Positions 54,998-61,432 of a DNA stretch of 64,000 bases are shown here, piece by piece. The notes under the pieces are model-generated. The model saw only the letters and a list, made by a program, of their open reading frames with translations. It did not search any database and was not told the DNA's origin. The position numbers and the translations under genes are program-made. This DNA is from Polyangium mundeleinium (GTDB taxonomy: Bacteria; Myxococcota_A; Polyangia; Polyangiales; Polyangiaceae), in NCBI RefSeq assembly GCF_028369105.1, contig NZ_JAQNDO010000001.1:11936501-12000500 (forward strand), given 5' to 3'. Each line of letters opens with the position of its first letter. Within the stretch, counting starts at the first letter, position 1.

Positions 54998-55810
54998 ATG
55001 CCGCGCATGAGCAGCCCCTCATTCGATCCCATCCAGGGTAAGCAAGCCTTCGACACACTCCTCCCTCGCTACAAGGCGATGCCGGTGGAATCCCTCTCCG
55101 TCGTGAATGCCGACGCGGGCCTCGTCGCCGTCGCGGCGCTCGGATTGTCCGCACGGGCGAGCGAGCCGAAGCTCCTCGCCCGCTACAAGAGCCTCCCCGC
55201 GAGCGAATTCGACGCGAGCCTCGTCGCTCTGCTCCCCACGGCCGCCTGGGCGTGCTGGTACGCCGCGACCGAGGATCAAAAGGCGCGCGCTCTCTCCACA
55301 GAGGCGAAACTCCCGGTCGAACTCGTGCAGAAGGCCCTCGCCATCGAGGCGCGCATGCAGGCCTGCTGCGAGTACCATTTGAATGATCACCCCGAGGTCG
55401 GCCCCTACCTCGCCATGCTGCGCGGGGGCACGGGCCACCGTGACCTCGCGGCGGATCTGCTCGGTTATGCCAGTGTGTATCGAGACCATTATGACGCGCT
55501 CTCCATCGATAAAAAGCACTTCCGTTCGACCGACGCCGACGACGCCGTGAAGGTCGCGGAGGAGATCCTCGCCACGCTGGGCGCGCGGCTTGGCCCGGAG
55601 GCGCGTGCGGCCGCCGATGACCTCGCTCGCGCGTTCACGCTCTTGCTCGATACCTACGAGGAAATCGCCTCCGCCGGCCGGTGGCTCTTGCGTCACGAGC
55701 CCGCGCCGGAAAAGACCTTCCCCTCGCTCTTCAGCGTCGTTCGCTCCCGGGCAGGCGGCCGAGGCAAGAAAAAGCCCGAGCCCGCCCCGGCAGGACCCAC
55801 CGGAGGCTGA
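54998..55810 (+). CDS. helical protein of unknown family
   Basis: A 270-residue protein rich in Ala/Leu helices (FDTLLPRYKAMPVESLSVV, LLPTAAWACWYAATEDQKA, DLLGYASVYRDHYDALSID) and ending in a Lys/Pro-rich tail. No signal peptide or membrane helix. Two near starts (54998, 55007) exist. It lies divergent from one lipoprotein module and upstream of the next, in an accessory-looking block; no motif indicates function. Confidence 0.68.
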   Translation: MPRMSSPSFDPIQGKQAFDTLLPRYKAMPVESLSVVNADAGLVAVAALGLSARASEPKLLARYKSLPASEFDASLVALLPTAAWACWYAATEDQKARALSTEAKLPVELVQKALAIEARMQACCEYHLNDHPEVGPYLAMLRGGTGHRDLAADLLGYASVYRDHYDALSIDKKHFRSTDADDAVKVAEEILATLGARLGPEARAAADDLARAFTLLLDTYEEIASAGRWLLRHEPAPEKTFPSLFSVVRSRAGGRGKKKPEPAPAGPTGG

Positions 55811-55812
55811 AA

Positions 55813-55918
55813 AACCCCTCCTGGAGGACGCTGACAGGCGCGCCGGGGCTCCCAAACCCCCCTCCCCGGGTCGTCGACAGGCGCCGGAGGGCTCCGAAAC
55901 CCCCCGCCCGGCGCCGGG
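55813..55918 (+). repeat. 43-base imperfect direct repeat with terminal palindrome
   Basis: Two and a half copies of a 43-base unit, recognisable by the block GACAGGCGC...GGGCTCC.AAACCCC, at 55833-55862 and 55876-55905. The array ends in the perfect palindrome CCCGGCGCCGGG (55907-55918) followed by TTCCGCTTTT, which could terminate transcription of the gene ending at 55810. The repeats are outside coding sequence. Confidence 0.6.
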
Positions 55919-55981
55919 TTCCGCTTTTCCAACTCAGCCCAACGGCCGTATCCTCTCGTCCGCAGGCAGGGGGGTGAGCTC

Positions 55982-56650
55982 ATGGGGAAGGGGCGGCTTG
56001 CCGGGGCAACGTTGTTCGCTACGTGCATGGCGGTGTGTTTGGCGCCCATGGGATGCGGGGCGAGCGATGAATACGCCGCCATGCCTGTGCCCCCGACCGA
56101 GGGGTCGCTCCCCGCGAGCACGGTCCGGGCGCTTCAAGCATGCGCGGAGAAGCACGCGGGGCGGCTCGGGCGCCATGCGTACGAGATCGACTTCCAGGTC
56201 GAGTTGACCGACAACCAGGTCTCCAAGGTGAGGCCCAAGGGTCCGCGGCTCGACGACGCCGGCCTCGAACGGTGCATGCTCGATGCGCTGCGGACGATGG
56301 CGGACGCGGGCTACACGCCAAACCCCGACGAGCTGATCTCGCGCGGCGGCCTCTTGCCTGCGCGGGGCCTCTTGGCGAACGTGTCGGTGATCTCCCAGTT
56401 GATCCGACTCGCCCCGCTGATCGTCTCGGCATCCGGCGTGACGATCGTCGTGGGCGTCGCGGTCCTCGTCGTGGCCGCGGCCGTTTCCTTGAAGGATGCC
56501 GCCGACGAGGACGCCGAGAAGGAACGGTGCAAGAAGGTCAAGCAAGGCTGTATCGAATTCTGTGCCGATACGACACTGCACCAAGGGATGCACGAACCGC
56601 ACTTCACCCGTTGCCTACGAGCGTGCATGGAGAAGGCCAACTGCCCGTAA
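55982..56650 (+). CDS. lipoprotein with TonB-like domain, hydrophobic segment and Cys-rich tail (second copy)
   Basis: A 222-residue lipoprotein (lipobox APMGC) sharing the layout of the protein at 54175-54888: a TonB/AgmX-like domain (about 50-110; YEIDFQVELTDNQVSKVRPK, LERCMLDALRTMADAGY), hydrophobic segment (GVTIVVGVAVLVVAAAVSL) and a Cys-rich C-terminus (ERCKKVKQGCIEFCAD, FTRCLRACMEKANCP). The two are divergent paralogues, not identical copies. A small gene with a strong ribosome-binding site starts 10 bases after its stop, completing a second two-gene module. Confidence 0.74.
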   Translation: MGKGRLAGATLFATCMAVCLAPMGCGASDEYAAMPVPPTEGSLPASTVRALQACAEKHAGRLGRHAYEIDFQVELTDNQVSKVRPKGPRLDDAGLERCMLDALRTMADAGYTPNPDELISRGGLLPARGLLANVSVISQLIRLAPLIVSASGVTIVVGVAVLVVAAAVSLKDAADEDAEKERCKKVKQGCIEFCADTTLHQGMHEPHFTRCLRACMEKANCP

Positions 56651-56660
56651 GGAGGAGACA

Positions 56661-56876
56661 ATGGACCGAGACACGGCCGAAAAGTTGAACAAGATAACCC
56701 TCGAAGCCTATTTCAAGCTCCACGACGCCGTCGCCCTCGTGCACGCGAGCTGCTCGTCACCCGAAAGAAAAGAATACATCATGGGATTCGGGAGAGCGCT
56801 CGGGTATCTTTACACGGACGTTCTGAGTCCACTCTACAAAGAGTATCCGGATCTCAAGCCCGACAACATCGCGTGA
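56661..56876 (+). CDS. 71-residue cytosolic protein coupled to the lipoprotein
   Basis: A small helical protein (AEKLNKITLEAYFKLHDAVA, CSSPERKEYIMGFGRALGYL, VLSPLYKEYPDLKPD) without export signal. ATG at 56661 with an AAGGAGGA site just ahead. Codon use is less GC-extreme than the neighbours, which can indicate transfer. Position makes it a candidate immunity or chaperone partner of the lipoprotein; this is inference. Confidence 0.7.
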   Translation: MDRDTAEKLNKITLEAYFKLHDAVALVHASCSSPERKEYIMGFGRALGYLYTDVLSPLYKEYPDLKPDNIA

Positions 56877-56900
56877 CCGGGGGCGCGAGGGGAACCCTGC

Positions 56901-57317
56901 TCATGGCAGAAGTCGAACAGGGGTCCCGCCGCGCCCGAGCGCACGCCATTCGATCAGCGCGAGGCTGACCACCTCGGAGGCTATCTTGTGGATTTCCTCG
57001 ATGAGCAGCGCTGCCAGCTCTTCGCTGGCCGGGCTTCCGTGGAAGACGCGCCGACGATGCAGATGGGTGAGCTTGTCCCCGGGGACATAGATGCGGTGAT
57101 CGCTGCCGACGAGGTAAAGCCCGCCCCGTAGCCGCTCTGCAAGATCTTCGAGGAATCGCTCCGATTCGCGGTAGGTCAGCGCATACCAGGCGCTCGCCGC
57201 CTCGCGGCTCTCCGGCTCGCGAAGATAAAAGCTTTCGACGTAGAGCCTGCCATCGCTCCGGTGCGCGTACGCCGTCCTGAATCTGGGGTCCAGCCGGGCA
57301 AAGCTTTGGGGAATCAT
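56901..57317 (-). CDS. hypothetical protein, predicted target of the anchored ECF sigma factor
   Basis: A 138-residue soluble protein (FARLDPRFRTAYAHRSDGRL, SAWYALTYRESERFLEDLAE, SEELAALLIEEIHKIASEVV). No family recognised. Its 5' region, from 57360 to 57333, contains the same two 10-base blocks with 8-base spacing found ahead of the membrane-anchored sigma gene, so it probably belongs to that regulon. The ATG at 57317 is preceded by GAGG. It converges with the small gene ending at 56876. Confidence 0.68.
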   Translation of the reverse strand: MIPQSFARLDPRFRTAYAHRSDGRLYVESFYLREPESREAASAWYALTYRESERFLEDLAERLRGGLYLVGSDHRIYVPGDKLTHLHRRRVFHGSPASEELAALLIEEIHKIASEVVSLALIEWRALGRGGTPVRLLP

Positions 57318-57332
57318 GGCCTCGTTCCCCTA

Positions 57333-57360
57333 TATTCACCGGAGAGAGAATTTCGTGAGG
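57333..57360 (-). promoter_or_regulatory. ECF-type promoter, copy 2 (gene at 57317)
   Basis: Reading the minus strand, CCTCACGAAA (57360-57351), 8 unrelated bases, CCGGTGAATA (57342-57333). Both blocks are identical to those at 60898-60871 and the spacing is identical. Expected start of transcription is about 10 bases ahead of a GAGG site and the ATG at 57317. Confidence 0.78.
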
Positions 57361-57407
57361 CGCATCGGGTCGATTTTCCCCGGCGGTCGGGAGAGCCGGG
57401 CCAGCGG

Positions 57408-58622
57408 CTACTTGGGCGGCTGGGGCTCGTCGTCGAACGGCGACCGGCAGCAAAACGTCACGGCCTGCGCGGGGTCGCGCTCGGCCGAGCCTGTCGACTC
57501 GCCGCCCGTGGAGAGGCAGATGCCGGGCATGTACCCGAGGTCCGTGATGGCTTTGCCGCCGAGGGCACGGCCGACGGGGTACACGTTGACGCACTGTTCG
57601 CCGTAGCTGGAAAGGCCGACGTTGTCCGCAGGCACTGCGCAGGCGCCATCGCTGTAGAGCCGCAACGTGCCCAAACACGCGCTCCCCACCGGCGCCCCGC
57701 CGCATTCACACGTCGTGCAGTCGCGCGTGTCGATCGGCTGCTCGCCGTAGAGCTCGTACCGCGCGAACGTGTAGTTGCCGGGGCACGTCTCGTGGATGCC
57801 GTCGAGCGCGACGCACTGGAGCCACGGCAGCGGCGCGTTGTGCATGCAGCGGTACGTCGTCGGGTCGCAGGGCTCGTCGAGCTCCTTCGCCTCGCACGCG
57901 ACGCCTGCTGTCTCCCAGTCCGTCGTCTTCACGAACGCGGGCGGCGTCGAGCTGATCGGGCAAGCCTCGCTCGAAGGGCCGGGGAGCGGCGAGGCGTAGA
58001 CGGACTGCGCGCACGGCTCGCCGTTGCACTGCGCGCCCGAAGGCAGCGCGTTCGCGCTCGTGCACGCGCCCTCCCAGCCGTCGGGCCCGCCGAACGGGAG
58101 CGACGACGCGTCGCTCTCCGCGCACGTGCCCGCGCGGACCTCCAGGCTCCCGGGCAGCCCGGTGCATGTGCCTTCCGACATGGCGCACGTGCAGGCCTCG
58201 CACGCTGCGGGTGGGGCGACGAGGCCCGTGAAGCGGCGGTACTTCTCGAAGAAGACGACGTCCTCGGGGAGGCCTGCGGCCTTGCGCGCCTCGTCGCAGC
58301 TCGTCGGCGCGAGGGCGCGAGGACCGACCCACAGGAGAAAGGGCGTGCGGGGCCAGCTCCCCGCGAAGTCGTCGCTCGGCTCGGGGAGGCAGCGGCCGGA
58401 GCAGGAGGATTGCGGCGCTGGGGTGCCGGGATCGATGAGGGAGTCGGCGTCGCTTCCGGCGTCGGCGGCGTCGGGGCCGGCGTCGGCGGGGAGGCACCAC
58501 GGATCGGGGAAGGGAGCATCGGGATCGCACTCAGCCACGCCCACGTGGGGCGAGCTCGAACAACCGCCCGTCCAGATGCCCAGACCCACGATCAACCCGA
58601 AGGACAAACCTCGGCGCAACAT
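57408..58622 (-). CDS. large Cys-rich lipoprotein
   Basis: A 404-residue lipoprotein (LIVGLGIWTGGC lipobox TGGC), an Asp/Pro/Ala-rich linker (ADAGPDAADAGSDADS) and a long domain with about 30 cysteines (CEACTCAMSEGTCTG, CTTCECGGAPVGSACLG, CCRSPF). The ATG at 58622 overlaps the stop of the upstream gene by one base (TGATG) and has GGAG in front; the start four codons upstream is less likely. It is the last gene of the operon headed by the anchored sigma factor, so it is likely an envelope product of that stress response. Confidence 0.8.
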   Translation of the reverse strand: MLRRGLSFGLIVGLGIWTGGCSSSPHVGVAECDPDAPFPDPWCLPADAGPDAADAGSDADSLIDPGTPAPQSSCSGRCLPEPSDDFAGSWPRTPFLLWVGPRALAPTSCDEARKAAGLPEDVVFFEKYRRFTGLVAPPAACEACTCAMSEGTCTGLPGSLEVRAGTCAESDASSLPFGGPDGWEGACTSANALPSGAQCNGEPCAQSVYASPLPGPSSEACPISSTPPAFVKTTDWETAGVACEAKELDEPCDPTTYRCMHNAPLPWLQCVALDGIHETCPGNYTFARYELYGEQPIDTRDCTTCECGGAPVGSACLGTLRLYSDGACAVPADNVGLSSYGEQCVNVYPVGRALGGKAITDLGYMPGICLSTGGESTGSAERDPAQAVTFCCRSPFDDEPQPPK

Positions 58623-59851
58623 CAGAAGCTCCATTCCGCGAGTAGCTGAGACGTGATCATCATCGGCGGCTGGTCCACGAAGATGGCTTGACCAGCAACC
58701 AGTTTTGTGCCGCGGGCGAGCCCCAGCGCCTCCGCTGCCGCTTGCACGGAGAAGGAGGAACCGAAGCTGAGCCTTGCTCCGATCCGGCCCCCCACACCGG
58801 GCTTCACGAAGGAGAGCGACCGCTCCTTGTAGCTGGTCCCTTCAAACTCGATGTTGATCACACCGAGGTGCCCGACCAGGCAACCGTAGAACCAGCGGTA
58901 GTGTCCACAAGCGTTGAGCAGGGCGCCTCCGGTCATCGCGTTGATCTGCCCGCCTTGCACGCCCGACGTGAGCCACGCGGCACGTCCTTCCACGCCGATC
59001 GACACGTACTCGTTCGTCCTCAAACTACCCGCGAGGACGCCGCCCACCGCCGGGCTCCACGACGCGACGCCGAACACGACGACGGGGCCCGCGCCGATCG
59101 TCCCTCGCAAGCCCGGCTTCTTCTCCTGCCCGGCCACACCGCCGACGATCGGCTCACGCCGCGCGCGCTCGTCCTCCGGCGGTTCCTCCACGGTGTAGAC
59201 CCGATCGACGTCTCGCCGACGCAAGAGCCGCTCCGACGGCGGCAGCGGCTTCTTCCGCTCGCGCAGCGTCAGCGTGATCGTCCTCTGCTCCCCCTTGCGC
59301 GCCGTGAAGCTCTCCACCGCTGGCTCGTACCCGTCCAGCGTCGCGCGGAGCTCGTGCTCGCCCGGCATGACGAACATCGACAGCGCGGAAAAGCCGTTCT
59401 TGTTTCGGGGCTCGCTGTCGAGCGTGAGCTTGGCCCCGACATGCGAGATCGTGACGTCGATCCACGCGACCTCGGCGCGCGCCGCGTCGTACGCCTTCAA
59501 GAACCCCTGTCGTTCCTCGGAGCTCGCGCTCGATGCGCGCTGGATCGCGTCGAGCAAGAGGTCGGCCGCATCGACGGGGCGACCAAGCTCGACGAGCAGC
59601 ACCCCGAGCCGGCCTGCGATCAACGGGTCATGACGGACCGCGAGCGCTGCGGCGTAAGACCTCGCGGCTGCCGTCTTGCGGCCGGCCGCACGCGCGTTGT
59701 CTCCGTCGATGACGTGGGCCGTGAACGTCGCGTTCTTCGCCGCGTCCGCGAGAGCGTCCGGCGGAACGGGAGGCGCGGCGCGTGGCTCGTCGGCAGCCGC
59801 AGGGGATGCAATGCCGACAAGCGCGATGGCCACGACGACGAGGGGCCGCAT
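58622..59851 (-). CDS. TPR-PEGA protein with outer-membrane-like C-terminus
   Basis: A 409-residue exported protein (MRPLVVVAIALVGIASPAAA-D). Residues about 25-125 form TPR-like helices (GDNARAAGRKTAAARSYAAA, LLVELGRPVDAADLLLDAIQ), about 130-205 a PEGA-type beta domain (VTISHVGAKLTLDSE, MPGEHELRATLDGYEP), and about 250-409 a beta-rich segment that looks like a small outer-membrane barrel or surface domain (GVASWSPAVGGVLAGSLRT, GGRIGARLSFGSSFSVQAAA). Middle gene of a three-gene operon; begins 63 bases after the sigma gene. Confidence 0.8.
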   Translation of the reverse strand: MRPLVVVAIALVGIASPAAADEPRAAPPVPPDALADAAKNATFTAHVIDGDNARAAGRKTAAARSYAAALAVRHDPLIAGRLGVLLVELGRPVDAADLLLDAIQRASSASSEERQGFLKAYDAARAEVAWIDVTISHVGAKLTLDSEPRNKNGFSALSMFVMPGEHELRATLDGYEPAVESFTARKGEQRTITLTLRERKKPLPPSERLLRRRDVDRVYTVEEPPEDERARREPIVGGVAGQEKKPGLRGTIGAGPVVVFGVASWSPAVGGVLAGSLRTNEYVSIGVEGRAAWLTSGVQGGQINAMTGGALLNACGHYRWFYGCLVGHLGVINIEFEGTSYKERSLSFVKPGVGGRIGARLSFGSSFSVQAAAEALGLARGTKLVAGQAIFVDQPPMMITSQLLAEWSF

Positions 59852-59913
59852 CCCGCTCCACAATACTCCATGCGCGCGGCGCCGAGGAGCCCAAGCGGTC
59901 ACGCGACGAACCC

Positions 59914-60864
59914 CTAACGCCGCCGGAATTCGAGGTCCGCGACGTTGTCGAGGAAGGGCTCATCCGTCGTCGCGGCTGCGGCGCCGCGTGCAGTCTCGAC
60001 CGGCTCAGCGGGCTTCGGGCGAGCCGCGGGCAGCTTTGCGCTCACCTTCGCGGAGGAGGGCGCGGGCGCGGGGACATCGACACGCGGCGCAGGCGCGATC
60101 TCGATCACGGCGGAAGCGCTCTCGGCCGTCGCCCCATGGACCGCGGGCACGGAGAGCCCCGCACGCGCGGTGTGCACCGACGGCGAAGGCCACGAAAGCG
60201 CCGCGATGATCCACACCGTCAGGAAGTCCCCGCCGCGCCGAAAGAAGGAGAACAGCCTGGCCAGTATCCCGGTGCCCTCCCGTTGTTCCTCTTCGCTCTC
60301 GACGCAGAACGGATACACGACGCGCAGCTCGTCGCGGCTGATCCCGCTCTCCCTCTCGATGTACGCGCGCGCGTCCTGGAGGCGCTTGCGGGAGGCTTCT
60401 TCGGTGATCCCGAGCAGCTCGGCCGCCTCCTGGTGTGAGTTTTCCTCGATGCAAACGAGGTAGAGCACGATGAACAGCGGCTCCGGCATCGCCTGGAGCA
60501 CGAGCCCGACCTTTCGTCGCAGCTCATGCATCCGGGCGATGCGCTCCGGGGAAGCGTGCGGCGAGAGCACCGAAACGGCGCCGTCCTCCGTCGCGAGGCA
60601 CGCGTCCCGCTGCCGCGTCCGCTCCGCGCGCTTCGCGATGTTTGCGGCGATGCCGAGGACCCATGACTTCAGATCACCCTCGTCTTCGCGGTAATTCGGC
60701 AGGCTCGCGACGGCCTCCGTCATCACGACTTGCACCTCGTCTTCGAGGCTGTCGCCGTCCTCGCGGCCCTTCCGGCGGCTGGCGAGGAAGCGCTCGACGT
60801 CGGGACGGAGGTCTGCGACGCGAGCCAAGAGGTCGGAATGGCGGGGGGCAGAACCAGCACTCAT
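59914..60864 (-). CDS. membrane-anchored ECF-type sigma factor
   Basis: A 316-residue protein whose first 175 residues are a sigma-70-like ECF domain: region 2 (about 20-88, DLKSWVLGIAANIAKRA) and region 4 (about 115-172, SHQEAAELLGITEEASRKRL). A hydrophobic helix (about 213-228, FLTVWIIAALSWPS) and an Ala/Pro-rich, probably periplasmic tail of about 85 residues follow, with no zinc-finger anti-sigma gene beside it. The sigma factor would thus be self-tethered, the tail acting like an anti-sigma sensor. Its ATG lies 7 bases from the -10-like block, implying a nearly leaderless transcript and self-activation. Confidence 0.82.
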   Translation of the reverse strand: MSAGSAPRHSDLLARVADLRPDVERFLASRRKGREDGDSLEDEVQVVMTEAVASLPNYREDEGDLKSWVLGIAANIAKRAERTRQRDACLATEDGAVSVLSPHASPERIARMHELRRKVGLVLQAMPEPLFIVLYLVCIEENSHQEAAELLGITEEASRKRLQDARAYIERESGISRDELRVVYPFCVESEEEQREGTGILARLFSFFRRGGDFLTVWIIAALSWPSPSVHTARAGLSVPAVHGATAESASAVIEIAPAPRVDVPAPAPSSAKVSAKLPAARPKPAEPVETARGAAAATTDEPFLDNVADLEFRRR

Positions 60865-60870
60865 GGCCTG

Positions 60871-60898
60871 TATTCACCGGAGGCGAGGTTTCGTGAGG
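60871..60898 (-). promoter_or_regulatory. ECF-type promoter, copy 1 (anchored sigma gene)
   Basis: Minus strand: CCTCACGAAA (60898-60889), 8-base spacer, CCGGTGAATA (60880-60871). The -10-like block ends 6 bases before the ATG at 60864, so transcription should start at or near the first codon. Identity of both blocks with copy 2 points to one sigma factor recognising both, most simply the product encoded here. Confidence 0.8.
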
Positions 60899-61432
60899 CA
60901 AAAACTTCACCCGACATGTCGATTTCAACGGTGGGTCCCTGGATCGTGGGACCACGAGAGCGAGTCACGGAAAAAGGCGTGGAGGAGAGGTCCCCGCGAG
61001 GTCCGGCTTTGATTTTTCCTCGGTCCCGTCTCCCGGTGCTGCCGGGTGGGTGCTCGCGAGGCGTTTGCGCACGGAGCGAGAGGACGTCCTCCACTGCGAA
61101 TACCGTCCCCAAATCGAGGCGCCGCGTCAAGCGACAAACGCAGAAAGTTACAGATTTCCAAACCGGTGGGGTTTTACCCGGGGCCCTGGGACGAACGCCG
61201 GGGGGGGTCCCGTGCGTTCGATCGGTCCGCCGCGCGAGCCGGGTGCATGTGTTCAGAGGCGGTCGGGCTTCTTGCCCAAGCCCAGGTGGACGAAGGCCTC
61301 GGCGCGCAGGAAGTGGAGCGGCTCGCGCAAACGTGGGGCAGAAGAGGGGAAACCCATACGCTCCTGTGGATGCCAGACGTCCCCTTCGAGACGAGCGTGG
61401 CAGGGGGAAACGAGCCGCGATAGGCTCCCCCA
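60899..61432 (+). other. 534-base intergenic stretch without a convincing gene
   Basis: Frames here are short and Arg/Gly-rich, with no domain-like pattern. Notable elements: a perfect palindrome TCGTGG-GA-CCACGA (60944-60957), a possible operator, and a stretch (61130-61220) that is locally less GC-rich and then G-run rich (61201-61208), with CGAACGC ... GCGTTCG arms that could fold. The GH31 gene begins at 61433 with no clear promoter or ribosome-binding site. Confidence 0.4.
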
